64,000 bases of DNA from Nostoc piscinale CENA21 (lineage in GTDB: Bacteria; Cyanobacteriota; Cyanobacteriia; Cyanobacteriales; Nostocaceae), in the NCBI RefSeq assembly GCF_001298445.1, contig NZ_CP012036.1, positions 248,001-312,000 of the forward strand, given 5' to 3'. Positions 1-9,036 of this stretch are shown one piece after another (within the stretch, counting starts at the first letter, position 1; each line of letters opens with the position of its first letter). The notes below the pieces were generated by a model. That model saw nothing but the letters and a program-made list of their open reading frames with translations, was not told where the DNA came from and searched no databases. Position numbers and translations under genes: made by a program.

Positions 1-1056
1 AATACATCTTTATATCCATCAGGCTCATAGCTAAAATCTACTTATTGGAGAAATTAGGAAACTAATTCCCAACGGTTAATTTTGGCTGATATGGAAGTGT
101 AAAAGCTGATAATAAACATCTGATGGCGGTAATCAAGCACTTGACAGATGTGCAAGATATTTATTCTTCCCATAGACAGACACTCAAAATGGTTGAGAGG
201 TGGTTTGTCTTGTGAGGATAAACGCGCAGGTGAAACCGCTTTATATTTTTGTTTCTTCTCTATCTCTAATATCAAAGAATGGCACTTGCTCAAAACTACC
301 GATCTAAATTTAGATGAATTTTTATAAAAGTGATGCCGTAATACGCATGGTAGCTAATAAACCCGGATGAAAATCCTGACTGCTTGTTACCTCGTTAAGC
401 TAAATGATTGAAATAAAAGTTTGTCTGTAAATTAAATTCAAACATAAACAATTATTTTGCTATTATTAGTCCATGCTAGTATTTAATATAAAATTACGAA
501 GTAACAAAACTAGTCTTAATCGTCGTATAAGCGCGATTACCACTACTTTGTTTTTTTCGTAACCTAGGGACAGAAAATTTTGTGTCTCTACATCTGAGGC
601 AAAAGTTGTATGTCTAGGAGAGCATATTCAAATACTATGCTGTCTTAAGCTTAAGAGGAAGAACGGTTAAAACCTACAACTCAAGGGCAATAAAGGCAAG
701 TACTGAAAGTGGAAAACCTGCAATTTCTTGGGTCTACTACTTATTTGGAGTAGAAACAACCTTATTTGTAAAGGTGGCTTAAAGTTACACCGCTACAGTA
801 GCGCCAAAAGAGAAAATTATTGCGTTTTCAATGGCGAATCATGGTTAACAGTGTCCTAAAATCACCAAAATAAATGTCTGTGACAACGCTGACTTGAATC
901 TGTTGCAGGCAAGCATAATATAGGCGCTTGTTGCTCCTCTATCAGTAGCAATTTAACCCTTCCCTTAAAATTTTGAGCATCTTTTTACGGAGGCTCAAGA
1001 GTTAAATACTGCCGTCAGACTACATAGTTTATCAGTTTGGAGAGAGTAAGGATAAT
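1..1056. other. Gene-free leader upstream of cyAbrB
   Basis: About 1 kb of AT-rich sequence with no convincing coding frame on either strand. The only longer open frame (54-293, minus) has no family resemblance. The stretch ends with a purine-rich ribosome-binding-like segment just before the cyAbrB gene. A long leader or promoter region would fit a global regulator, but no specific operator could be recognised. Confidence 0.5.
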
Positions 1057-1065
1057 TTGAGCGTA

Positions 1066-1497
1066 ATGACAGAAACTGCAACTGCACCATTAACGGGAAA
1101 AGCACTGCTTGCTAAAGTAAAAGAACTTTCTAATTTACCTAGAAGAGAAAGAGCGAAGCAGTGTGGCTATTACACTGTTACTAAGAATAACCAGGTGCGC
1201 GTCAATCTCACTGATTTTTATGACGCTTTACTATCGGCTAGAGGAATTCCCCTAAGTCCAGAAGCACCTAAAGATGGCCGTGGCCGCGAACCGACATATC
1301 GGGTTAGTGTTCATCAAAATGGTCAAATTGTCATTGGTGCAACTTACACCAAGGCAATGGGTTTAAAACCGGGAGATGAATTTGAAATTAGACTAGGTTA
1401 CAAACATATTCACCTGATTCAACTGGGTGAAAGTGATAAAAAAATCTCCCCAGATGACATAGATGAGGTAGATGAAGACTTAGACGAAGAAGAGTAA
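1066..1497 (+). CDS. calA: AbrB-like transcriptional regulator (cyAbrB, CalA type)
   Basis: About 143 residues. It matches cyanobacterial cyAbrB proteins, DNA-binding regulators of carbon/nitrogen balance and heterocyst genes. The N-terminal half carries the family's conserved segment with RRERAKQCGYYTVT. The C-terminal half holds the AbrB-type beta-strand domain (RVSVHQNGQIVIGATYTKAMGLKPGDEFEI), followed by a very acidic tail rich in Asp and Glu. I chose ATG 1066 because known homologues begin MTETATAPL. An in-frame TTG at 1057 lies closer to the AAGG at 1048-1051 and would add three residues. It stands alone, with 170 bp before the next gene. The family is well known in Nostoc; DNA-binding sites of this copy are not visible here. 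Confidence 0.9.
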   Translation: MTETATAPLTGKALLAKVKELSNLPRRERAKQCGYYTVTKNNQVRVNLTDFYDALLSARGIPLSPEAPKDGRGREPTYRVSVHQNGQIVIGATYTKAMGLKPGDEFEIRLGYKHIHLIQLGESDKKISPDDIDEVDEDLDEEE

Positions 1498-1667
1498 ATT
1501 CTTGGGTGGTAGGGAGAAGTTTTCAAGAAATTTTGAGAAAATATATCCCTACTACGAGAGCAAATAACTCTGTTTAAGAATTCTGTACTAATAAAACGAT
1601 ACGATGAGACATATTGCTCAAGCCAAAAATTTTACTAGAGTCTTGAAGACAACCTAAGAAGTCTATC

Positions 1668-2531
1668 GTGTTTTTTTTATTTGTTTTAGCAAATTTTTTT
1701 CAGCCATCAGGCAACACCTTACTGTCATTGCAAGAAAATGCACCAGTAGGCGTTGTTTTGATGGCATTTTTTATTAGCTGGGTAGTATGTTGGCTCCCAT
1801 TGGCAGTAATATCTGCTATTTTTATGGGTTGGCAACCAACAAAGCCTTTACAGCCAGAGCAGAAGTTACCATTGATTGTGACACTTTACTTATTAGCTCC
1901 CCTTGTGCTGTGGGGAGTAATTTTGTTGTTTAGTAGGTCTTTTGCTGAGTATGGCTTAGGAGTAAATCTTGCCCTGGTGGGTGGTATAGGGATAGGTTTT
2001 GGCTTGGGATTATTCAGCCTTGCTGTGATGTTTGCTGTAGAATTTGGGCTTGGTTGGTGTGAATTGACCAAGGATAATATTCAGGTATTACCATCTATTT
2101 TGCTGCCAATTTTATTAGTAGCGTTATTGGTAGGTGGGGTGGAAGAATTAGTTTTTCGTGGGTTTTTATTGACTGAATTAGAAAAAAATTATCCAATATG
2201 GATAGCAGCAACAATTTCTAGCTGCATATTTGCTATCTTGCATTTAGTTTGGGAACAGCAGGAAACTCTACCACAAGTACCAGGACTGTGGCTGATGGGA
2301 ATGATGTTGGTGATGGCTAGAATAGCAGATAAAGGCAGTTTGGGTATCGCTTGGGGATTACATACAGCTTTGGTGTTTGCGATCGCTACTATAGATACAG
2401 CCCAACTCATCACCTATACAGGTAAAGTACCAGAATGGTGGACTGGCAAATATAAAAAACCCCTAGCTGGGATAGCAGGGGTTTTTTGCGTTCTGGGAAC
2501 TAGCCTAATACTCTATTTAGGTAGTCTGTAG
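1668..2531 (+). CDS. CPBP family intramembrane glutamic endopeptidase
   Basis: A 287-residue polytopic membrane protein starting at GTG 1668. It has about seven or eight hydrophobic segments. The CPBP (CAAX protease/bacteriocin-processing, Abi) signature is present: GGVEELVFRG with E159-E160 and R164, followed by a second motif FAILHLVW with the expected histidine. Family members cleave substrates inside the membrane or process prenylated or bacteriocin-like peptides; the substrate here is unknown. The 3' end of the coding region contains a perfect terminator-like hairpin (separate entry). The start is uncertain because the N-terminus opens directly in a hydrophobic helix, so a further upstream or downstream start is possible. 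Confidence 0.85.
   Translation: MFFLFVLANFFQPSGNTLLSLQENAPVGVVLMAFFISWVVCWLPLAVISAIFMGWQPTKPLQPEQKLPLIVTLYLLAPLVLWGVILLFSRSFAEYGLGVNLALVGGIGIGFGLGLFSLAVMFAVEFGLGWCELTKDNIQVLPSILLPILLVALLVGGVEELVFRGFLLTELEKNYPIWIAATISSCIFAILHLVWEQQETLPQVPGLWLMGMMLVMARIADKGSLGIAWGLHTALVFAIATIDTAQLITYTGKVPEWWTGKYKKPLAGIAGVFCVLGTSLILYLGSL
2454..2487 (+). terminator. Intrinsic-terminator-like hairpin inside the CPBP gene
   Basis: A perfect 11-bp stem (AAAAAACCCCT / AGGGGTTTTTT, arms 2454-2464 and 2477-2487) with a 12-nt loop ends in six T. It has the form of a rho-independent terminator, yet it lies 44 bp before the stop codon of the CPBP gene and encodes the residues around KKPLAGIAG. Confidence 0.55.
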
Positions 2532-2614
2532 ATTTGGTAAACGCGATCGCTTCTTTATTCATGTTAAGCTGATTGTTATATCATCAAATTAACAGTTAAT
2601 TTCATGTTGAGTCT

Positions 2615-2902
2615 ATGATTGACCTCAATAACATTCACTCACTCTCCGAATTTCAGCGAAACACCAAACAGTACATTCAGCAAATGGAAGAAAGCGAAAA
2701 ACCGATCGTGCTGACTGTTAATGGTGCTGCTCAAATTGTTGTCCAGGATGCTAAAGCCTATCAAAAGCTCTTGGAACGTTTAGAATATGCTGAAACTGTA
2801 GCTGCACTCAGACAAGGAATTCAGGAAATCGAGCAAGGAAAAGGAGTTCCAGCTAAAGAAGCACTAGAAGGTTTAAGAAGAAAGCATGGAATTTCGCGTT
2901 GA
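2615..2902 (+). CDS. Type II antitoxin, Phd/YefM family
   Basis: A 95-residue protein beginning MIDLNNIHSLSEFQRNTKQYI, the classical Phd/YefM fold in which the N-terminal beta-alpha unit dimerises and binds operator DNA. The segment KPIVLTVNGAAQIVVQD is the conserved strand-turn-strand of the family. The C-terminus is expected to wrap and neutralise the toxin. It overlaps the downstream toxin gene by 17 bp, which implies translational coupling. The pair is probably autoregulated, though no operator palindrome was identified upstream. Confidence 0.88.
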   Translation: MIDLNNIHSLSEFQRNTKQYIQQMEESEKPIVLTVNGAAQIVVQDAKAYQKLLERLEYAETVAALRQGIQEIEQGKGVPAKEALEGLRRKHGISR

Positions 2903-3218
2903 CATCTCTCCATTGGCATTAGCTGATGCGGAAAATGCCTATCTTTGGATTCGAGAGCAAGATTCTGATTTGGCAGACAAGTGGTTTGACGGACTGCTGG
3001 ATGCAATTGATTCGCTTGAACGCTTTCCGGCTCGTTGTCCTGTCGCTCCTGAAAGTGAGGAGTTAGGAATGGAGATTCGCCAATTGCTCTACGGAAAATC
3101 GAAAAGATTCCGCTACCGAATTCTTTTTGGAATCTCTGAAACTGAAGTGAACATTTATCGAATTAGACATACTGCACAACAATACTTGACAAAAGATGAT
3201 GTGGAGTTATGGGAATAA
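2886..3218 (+). CDS. Type II toxin, RelE/ParE superfamily
   Basis: A 110-residue protein that overlaps the Phd-type antitoxin by 17 bp. The N-terminal helices (LALADAENAYLWIREQ, WFDGLLDAIDSLERFP) and the C-terminal strands (RFRYRILFGI, VNIYRIRHTAQQYL) match the ParE/RelE fold. The RIRH-A segment resembles ParE-type toxins, which target gyrase, while RelE members cut ribosome-bound mRNA; sequence alone does not decide between the two. It is followed by a bidirectional hairpin before convergent ctaB. Confidence 0.88.
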   Translation: MEFRVDISPLALADAENAYLWIREQDSDLADKWFDGLLDAIDSLERFPARCPVAPESEELGMEIRQLLYGKSKRFRYRILFGISETEVNIYRIRHTAQQYLTKDDVELWE

Positions 3219-3255
3219 TCAAAATTATTGTTTAGTAGTATTTTAATGTTGAAAA

Positions 3256-3293
3256 ATACGATCGCACCCCTTATTCTCCTAGTGCGATCGCAT
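3256..3293. terminator. Bidirectional hairpin between toxin and ctaB
   Basis: A 12-bp inverted repeat (ATACGATCGCAC / GTGCGATCGCAT, one mismatch) around a 14-nt loop, placed between convergent genes. The stem is built from HIP1-like octamers. T-rich sequence follows on the plus side. It could end transcription in both directions. Confidence 0.5.
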
Positions 3294-3308
3294 TTATTTT
3301 GGTCTACC

Positions 3309-4262
3309 TTAATTAAACAAGTGCAACTGGGCAATAACAGTACTCACCAAATGATGGGTAATGGGTAGACTATCAATCACCATCGCTAAACATAACAGCA
3401 TCATGTAGGAGATGGAGTAGAGGAACATTTCTCTGGCTACAGTGCGGTCTTCTGGTTGTTGCAATAAACACCAAGATTTGCGGATAAATAATCCACCCAA
3501 ACCAGCTGCGATCGCTGCATAGATAATCCCACTGGCGTGCAGGGGATAAAACAACAACAACGTGGCGATGACTGTAGTTAAGGTATAGTACCAAATTTGC
3601 TTGACTGTGGCTGTTGCACCTGCAATCACCGGAAGCATTGGTATGCCTACCTTGGCGTAGTCATCACGAATCATCAATGCCAGCGCCCAGAAATGGGGAG
3701 GTGTCCATAAAAAGACAATGGCAAAAATTAACCATGCTGCCCAGCTTAAAGTATCTGTCACAGCCGCCCAACCTACCAACGCCGGAATTGCGCCAGCCGC
3801 CCCACCAATCACAATATTTTGTGTGCTGTGACGCTTGAGCCAATGGGTGTAAATCAGTACATAAAAAACAATCCCAGAGAATGCTAGACAAGCTGCCAGT
3901 AAGTTAGCAAACACAGTCAATAGCGTAAACGAAAGCACAGCCAGGACGGCTGCAAAAATCAGTGCATCCCTTGGCTGGACTCTGCCAGAAGGCATGGGAC
4001 GATGGCGCGTCCGTTCCATTTCATAATCAATATCTCTGTCGTAGATACAGTTAATTGTCTGGGCGCTGGCCGCAGCCAAAGTACCACCAGTCAGAGTGAC
4101 TAACAACAGTAACGGGTCTACTTGTCCCTTAGCTGCCACCCACATACTCCCAGCCGTGGTAATCAAAAGCAAAGGAATAATGCGAGGTTTTGTTAGTTGG
4201 TAATAGCTTTGAATTACCTGGAGGAATGTTTCGTGGTGGCGAGAGACATTAGTCTCAATCAT
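3309..4262 (-). CDS. ctaB: Protoheme IX farnesyltransferase (heme O synthase)
   Basis: A 317-residue UbiA-superfamily prenyltransferase with about nine membrane helices. It transfers farnesyl to protoheme to make heme O, the precursor of heme A for the neighbouring cytochrome oxidase. The metal-diphosphate motif NxxxDxxxD is present as N71-CIY-D75-RDI-D79, and a second acidic loop (RDDYAKVGIPMLPV) follows in the middle of the protein. Length is normal for CtaB/CyoE. It lies downstream of ctaA on the same strand with a 410-bp repeat-containing gap, and divergent from the ctaCDE genes. Confidence 0.95.
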   Translation of the reverse strand: MIETNVSRHHETFLQVIQSYYQLTKPRIIPLLLITTAGSMWVAAKGQVDPLLLLVTLTGGTLAAASAQTINCIYDRDIDYEMERTRHRPMPSGRVQPRDALIFAAVLAVLSFTLLTVFANLLAACLAFSGIVFYVLIYTHWLKRHSTQNIVIGGAAGAIPALVGWAAVTDTLSWAAWLIFAIVFLWTPPHFWALALMIRDDYAKVGIPMLPVIAGATATVKQIWYYTLTTVIATLLLFYPLHASGIIYAAIAAGLGGLFIRKSWCLLQQPEDRTVAREMFLYSISYMMLLCLAMVIDSLPITHHLVSTVIAQLHLFN

Positions 4263-4418
4263 CTTGGTTCTATTTCCTTAATTGTCAACAATGTGTGTCT
4301 AGTTCTGGCTCTGTTGGGTAAAAATCTTTAACCTTGCCATTTCTCTGTTTGAAGCGTCAAAAGTTGCTAGTGGTTGAGAAACTTAAGCACAGCCAAGTAT
4401 CTCTACCCGAATCTTTCA

Positions 4419-4628
4419 CGTATGGGTGGGGAGTGAGGGGAGTGTGGGGAGAGAGGGGAGTGTGGGGGGAAAGATTTCTTCACTATCTCCCACACCTCCC
4501 ACCCCTCCCACACCCCTAGATTTCTCACAAGAGAGAAATCCAGGTCTAGACTTTCAGCAGTTCTAGTTATGGGAGATGCGGTGAATTAGTAAATGACTAA
4601 TGGCTAATTTCCTATCACCATTAGTCAT
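4419..4628. repeat. Short tandem and inverted repeats between ctaA and ctaB
   Basis: The 410-bp gap holds a G-rich tandem tract (GGGGAGTG/GGGGAGAG units, about 4421-4465) faced by its complement (CTCCCACACCTCCCACC type, about 4486-4517), so it can fold into a long imperfect hairpin. A second inverted repeat (ATGACTAATGG / CCATTAGTCAT) spans 4593-4628. These are short-repeat families typical of Nostocales, not coding DNA. Confidence 0.65.
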
Positions 4629-4672
4629 GAGTCATCGTAGCGATCGCATCAGTTTATCCCCAAAAGAGTAAT

Positions 4673-5629
4673 TTAGGGATTTGAGCTAATAGCTGGGTTA
4701 GACAAACTGTTGATTTCACGGTTTGCTGCCCAGTCACGTAGTGCCAGAACCGTAAAACCCACCAAAGTACCAAGCAAAGCCGCACCTACAGCTTGGTGAG
4801 AGACAGTTAACGGCTCGACTTGCAGATGCAAGCGAAAAGTAGCAACTCCCAACAAAATTTGTAAAACTAACAAACCACCAGCCATATTTGCCAGTCGCCG
4901 CAAAGCTGGATGCAAGGCTGGTGTACGCCAGGAAATTAACACTACTGCTAAGGTGGCAACAGTTGGCGGGACTAAACCAAAAATATGGCTGTACATCACA
5001 GAGCAGAGTTCTGCCGTACCAAAACACTGGTGTAGCGCCCAACGAGAACCCACAACCGCACCTAGTAAACTCTGGACATACACCAAAATAGCCGCCGCTA
5101 AACCAATCCAGGGCAACTTACCGACATTGCCAGTTCCCTGATAAGGAGCTATGGCTGTACCGACGACTAGTAGGGTGGTGAAAAACAAAAGTGCTGTTCC
5201 CAAGTGGGCGGTAACGATATCAAACCGCAGCAATTCGGTGACGGTGAGTCCGCCCAAGATGCCTTGAAAGACGATTAGAAACAGGGCAAAGCTCGCCGCC
5301 CAAGGCAACCAGACTGGCAAAGAACGACGGTGCCACCAAGATAAACCAGCAAGTGCGATCGCGCTCACACCAATCAAGCTGGCATCCAAGCGGTGAAACC
5401 ACTCCAAAAACACTTGGAGATTCATTTGTTTGGCTGGTACCAGTTCCCCGTAGCATAACGGCCAGTCTGGGCAAGCAAGTCCGGCATTCATTACACGCGT
5501 GGCAGAGCCAATAGCCATTAAAATCAGCGTGGCTACAGCCATTCGCCACACCAAGCGACGAATCATTTCCTTTGGCTTTTGCTGCTCGATTGCCGCATCA
5601 TTTTGTTGTTTTAGGACAAATTCGTTCAT
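4673..5629 (-). CDS. ctaA: Heme A synthase (CtaA/COX15 family)
   Basis: A 318-residue membrane protein with eight predicted helices. It oxidises the C8 methyl of heme O to formyl to yield heme A. Family marks include TRVMNAGLACPDWPLCYG after the first helix, EWFHRLDASLIG with a heme-ligand histidine, VTAHLGTALLFF, and a C-terminal SHQAVGAALLG histidine. The two cysteines in ACPDWPLC are typical of the group. It lies upstream of ctaB on the same strand and divergent from ctaC. Confidence 0.94.
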   Translation of the reverse strand: MNEFVLKQQNDAAIEQQKPKEMIRRLVWRMAVATLILMAIGSATRVMNAGLACPDWPLCYGELVPAKQMNLQVFLEWFHRLDASLIGVSAIALAGLSWWHRRSLPVWLPWAASFALFLIVFQGILGGLTVTELLRFDIVTAHLGTALLFFTTLLVVGTAIAPYQGTGNVGKLPWIGLAAAILVYVQSLLGAVVGSRWALHQCFGTAELCSVMYSHIFGLVPPTVATLAVVLISWRTPALHPALRRLANMAGGLLVLQILLGVATFRLHLQVEPLTVSHQAVGAALLGTLVGFTVLALRDWAANREINSLSNPAISSNP

Positions 5630-6037
5630 GAACGATTCCTTCTGCCGATCTTGGTAGTAGCTCTCTTAAAATGTTTAATTTTTGCGTACCAACCCATCTC
5701 CACCCTAGCGTATACAACTTGGTTTCGAGATGGAGTTTCACTTATTACTTTGAATCACTTCAGATAGTTTTAGTCTGAAGCTTTAGGTATTTTTCAAGAT
5801 GTGTGTAATAGACAGTTAACAAACAATTTTGCTAACCTAAATTTTTTTCTTAAATTTTTCCAGCGATCGCTATTTATCCTTGTCAGTATCTAATAAATCT
5901 CTTTTACTCAGAAATAGGAAAGTGGCTGAAAAAATTAATAAAAATTTCAGACCATTTGGCTTTTTGTTTAATAGCCTAGACTACCTTAGTAAGTGGGCAG
6001 CTTTAAGAAAACGTAGTCAATTAATTCTAGGTAAGCC
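5630..6037. promoter_or_regulatory. Divergent promoter region ctaA / ctaC
   Basis: This 408-bp AT-rich gap separates the heme A synthase gene (minus) from the oxidase operon (plus), so it must hold promoters for both directions. One HIP1 octamer is visible near 5863. I could not assign a specific regulator site with confidence. Confidence 0.5.
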
Positions 6038-7108
6038 GTGAAAATTCCAAGTTCAATCTGGACATTACTGATTGGCATCGGGCTAACGTTAGCCAGTCTT
6101 TGGTACGGTCAAAATCACGGTCTGTTGCCAACAGCAGCCTCAGATGAAGCCATCTTAATCGATGGTTTATTTAACTCGATGATGACCGTTTCTGTAGGTA
6201 TATTTTTGATTGTTGAAGGTGTTTTAATCTACTCTGTATTTAAATACCGTAGACGTGCTGGTGATCAAGAAGACGGGCCGCCAGTTGAAGGTAATGTACC
6301 GCTAGAAATCCTCTGGACGGCGATCCCCGCCATTATCGTCATCGGTATTTCTGTCTATAGCTTTGAAGTTTATAACGACATCGGTGGCTTTGATCCCCAC
6401 GCTGTTCACGAAGCGCCGATGAATCAAAGTTCAATGAATATGCCAGGAGCCGCTATAGCTGCCACTTTGACGGAAACTCCTGCCAACCGTAATCAAGAAA
6501 AATCTGATGAGGCGATGCAAGACCCAGCCACCGCCGCCGTCCGCAATGCTGATCAAATTCCCCAGAAGGTTGATGCTCCTGGTGTTGGTAGTGTGGCTCC
6601 AACTCTGGGCGCTAGTCCTGACAAAGCAGGTCAGCCAGCGAGTTTAATCGTCAATGTCACTGGTATGCAATATGCCTGGATTTTTACCTATCCCGAAACC
6701 GGAGTGACCACAGGCGAATTACACGTTCCCATCGGGCGGGAAGTGCAGATTAATATGACCGCGAACGATGTGATTCATGCCTTTTGGGTGCCAGAGTTCC
6801 GCGTGAAACAAGATGCGATCCCCGGTAGACAAAGCGAAATTCGCTTCACACCCAAAACAGTCGGCGATTATGCCCTGATTTGTGCAGAACTTTGCGGCCC
6901 CTACCACGGCGCGATGCGAACCCAAGTGGTTGTGGAAAGTCAAGAGAATTTTGACAAATGGATGCAAGAACAGTTGGTGGCAAGTCATGAAACCTTGAAT
7001 CAAGCCATTGCCGTAAATCCGGCAAATATGACTCCCGATGAATTTCTCGCTCCACATACCAAGGAAATGGGAATTAAGCCAGAAATTTTACATCAAATTC
7101 ACCATTAG
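6038..7108 (+). CDS. ctaC: Cytochrome c oxidase subunit II
   Basis: A 356-residue protein starting at GTG 6038. It has an N-terminal signal or anchor helix, a second helix, and a periplasmic/lumenal cupredoxin domain. The CuA ligands are visible: H247 (DVIHAFWVPEF), C282 and C286 (CAELC), H290 and M293. Trp/Tyr residues in GMQYAWIFTYPE mark the electron-entry patch. Between the second helix and the cupredoxin domain lies a linker of roughly 85 residues rich in Ala, Pro, Gln and Met, longer than in short CtaC proteins. First gene of the ctaC-ctaD-ctaE operon. Confidence 0.95.
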   Translation: MKIPSSIWTLLIGIGLTLASLWYGQNHGLLPTAASDEAILIDGLFNSMMTVSVGIFLIVEGVLIYSVFKYRRRAGDQEDGPPVEGNVPLEILWTAIPAIIVIGISVYSFEVYNDIGGFDPHAVHEAPMNQSSMNMPGAAIAATLTETPANRNQEKSDEAMQDPATAAVRNADQIPQKVDAPGVGSVAPTLGASPDKAGQPASLIVNVTGMQYAWIFTYPETGVTTGELHVPIGREVQINMTANDVIHAFWVPEFRVKQDAIPGRQSEIRFTPKTVGDYALICAELCGPYHGAMRTQVVVESQENFDKWMQEQLVASHETLNQAIAVNPANMTPDEFLAPHTKEMGIKPEILHQIHH

Positions 7109-7111
7109 TCA

Positions 7112-7172
7112 GTCAACAGTCAACAGTGATCAGTAAACAGGCTGATAACTGACAACTGACAACTGATAACTG
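7112..7172 (+). repeat. Heptamer short tandem repeats between ctaC and ctaD
   Basis: Seven-base units AGTCAAC and TGACAAC/TGATAAC repeat over about 60 bp. This is the short tandem repeat class common in heterocystous cyanobacteria. It sits in the ctaC-ctaD spacer and leaves a short gap before the ctaD ATG. Confidence 0.75.
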
Positions 7173-7186
7173 AACAACTAACTCCT

Positions 7187-8947
7187 ATGACACAAGCCCA
7201 AATACAAGAAACTGCCAATATCCCGGTTCTAATTGATGAGCCAGGGAAGCGAAAATGGCGAGACTACTTTAGTTTCAACACAGACCATAAGGTGATTGGG
7301 ATTCAATACCTAGTCACTTCCTTCATTTTTTACTGCATTGGTGGTGTTTTAGCTGACTTGGTGCGGACAGAACTACGTACACCAGAAGTCGATTTTGTCA
7401 GCCCAGAAGTTTATAACAGCTTGTTTACACTGCACGCCACAATCATGATCTTCTTGTGGATTGTGCCGGCTGGTGCGGGTTTTGCCAATTATTTGATTCC
7501 CCTGATGATTGGGGCTAAGGATATGGCTTTTCCCAGATTGAATGCTGTAGCTTTTTGGATGATCCCTGTTGGGGGTTTAATGCTGGTGGCGAGTTTAGCT
7601 GTAGGTGATGCGCCGGATGCAGGTTGGACTTCCTACCCGCCTCTGAGCTTGGTGACAGGCCAGGTGGGTGAAGGGATTTGGATTATGAGTGTGCTGTTGC
7701 TGGGTACGTCGTCAATTTTGGGGGCGATTAATTTTCTCGTCACCTTATTGAAGATGCGGACTCCAGGAATGGGAGTACATCAAATGCCCTTGTTTTGTTG
7801 GGCGATGTTTGCGACTTCCGCGCTGGTGTTGATGTCCACTCCTGTTTTGGCCGCAGGTTTGATTTTGCTGGCTTTTGACTTGTTAGCAGGTACAACATTT
7901 TTTAACCCGACTGGTGGCGGCGATCCCGTAGTTTACCAGCACATGTTCTGGTTTTACTCCCATCCGGCGGTGTACATCATGATTTTGCCGTTCTTTGGGG
8001 CAATTTCTGAGGTAATTCCCGTACATTCTCGTAAACCAATTTTCGGCTATAAAGCGATCGCCTACTCATCCCTCGCAATTAGCTTTTTGGGATTGATAGT
8101 TTGGGCGCACCACATGTTTACCAGTGGTATTCCTGGTTGGTTGCGGATGTTCTTTATGATCACAACGATGATCATCGCTGTACCCACAGGGATCAAAATT
8201 TTCAGTTGGTTAGCAACCATGTGGGGCGGCAAAATCCAACTCAACTCTGCCATGTTATTTGCCATTGGTTTTGTTGGCACCTTCGTAATTGGTGGTATCA
8301 GTGGTGTAATGTTGGCGGCTGTACCCTTTGATATTCACGTCCACGATACTTATTTTGTTGTGGCTCACCTCCACTATGTGTTGTTTGGTGGGAGCGTGTT
8401 AGGGATTTTTGCCGCTATTTATCACTGGTTCCCGAAGATGACGGGACGCATGGTCAACGAATTTTGGGGTAAGGTACATTTTGCGCTGACCATTGTTGGT
8501 CTGAATATGACCTTCTTACCAATGCACAAGCTAGGGATGATGGGGATGAACCGCCGCGTCGCCCAGTATGATCCTAAATTCACACTGCTGAATGAAATTT
8601 GTACATACGGCGCTTACATACTTGCTGTTTCCACCTTTCCATTCATTATTAATGTGATTTGGAGTTGGCTATACGGCGAGAAGGCTGGTAATAATCCTTG
8701 GCGGGCGCTTACCCTAGAGTGGATGACAACTTCCCCACCAGCAATTGAGAATTTTGAGGGATACCCCGTATTAGCTACAGGGCCTTACGACTACGGCTTA
8801 GAAAGAGCTAACGAAGGTGTGCCATTATCCGATAGCAATCCTTTATTATCGGCTGGCCCCAATTCAGTACTGCGTGCTGATCCTGATGAGCCATATCCCA
8901 CCATTGAGTCTGACTTGGAACAACGTGTTTCTGGGACTAAGGATTAG
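7187..8947 (+). CDS. ctaD: Cytochrome c oxidase subunit I
   Basis: A 586-residue heme-copper oxidase catalytic subunit with twelve membrane helices. The heme a ligand is in LFTLHATIMIF. The CuB/cross-linked Tyr motif reads FWFYSHPAVYI (H259, Y263). The HH pair is in IVWAHHMFTSG, and the C-terminal heme ligands are in VHDTYFVVAHLHYVLFGG. The usual Glu of HPEVY is Ala261, preceded by Tyr257-Ser258, which is the 'YS' signature of A2-type oxidases. Second gene of the ctaCDE operon. Confidence 0.97.
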   Translation: MTQAQIQETANIPVLIDEPGKRKWRDYFSFNTDHKVIGIQYLVTSFIFYCIGGVLADLVRTELRTPEVDFVSPEVYNSLFTLHATIMIFLWIVPAGAGFANYLIPLMIGAKDMAFPRLNAVAFWMIPVGGLMLVASLAVGDAPDAGWTSYPPLSLVTGQVGEGIWIMSVLLLGTSSILGAINFLVTLLKMRTPGMGVHQMPLFCWAMFATSALVLMSTPVLAAGLILLAFDLLAGTTFFNPTGGGDPVVYQHMFWFYSHPAVYIMILPFFGAISEVIPVHSRKPIFGYKAIAYSSLAISFLGLIVWAHHMFTSGIPGWLRMFFMITTMIIAVPTGIKIFSWLATMWGGKIQLNSAMLFAIGFVGTFVIGGISGVMLAAVPFDIHVHDTYFVVAHLHYVLFGGSVLGIFAAIYHWFPKMTGRMVNEFWGKVHFALTIVGLNMTFLPMHKLGMMGMNRRVAQYDPKFTLLNEICTYGAYILAVSTFPFIINVIWSWLYGEKAGNNPWRALTLEWMTTSPPAIENFEGYPVLATGPYDYGLERANEGVPLSDSNPLLSAGPNSVLRADPDEPYPTIESDLEQRVSGTKD

Positions 8948-8959
8948 AGGCTAGTGGTC

Positions 8960-8992
8960 AGATCCCCGACTTCTCTAAGAAGTCGGGGATCT
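8960..8992. repeat. Dispersed palindrome (AAGTCGGGG family), copy 1
   Basis: A perfect 15-bp inverted repeat, AGATCCCCGACTTCT / AGAAGTCGGGGATCT, with a 3-nt loop, between ctaD and ctaE. Near-identical copies occur at 14347-14379 and, degenerate, at 10647-10679. In this position it could act as an mRNA-stabilising or attenuating hairpin within the operon. Confidence 0.8.
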
Positions 8993-9036
8993 AGCAGCCA
9001 AACTGTATTTTTCATACTTCATACTTCAAAAAATTC

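Noticed and set aside
54..293. 79-codon minus-strand frame at the left edge
   Set aside because: No family resemblance or ribosome-binding site, and composition like the surrounding non-coding DNA.
4334..4519. Gly/Val/Trp-rich frame in the ctaA-ctaB gap
   Set aside because: It is produced by the GGGGAGTGTGG tandem repeat, not a gene.
7112..7172. Possible direct-repeat operator or CRISPR remnant
   Set aside because: Heptamer units without spacers match the short tandem repeats widespread in this genome.
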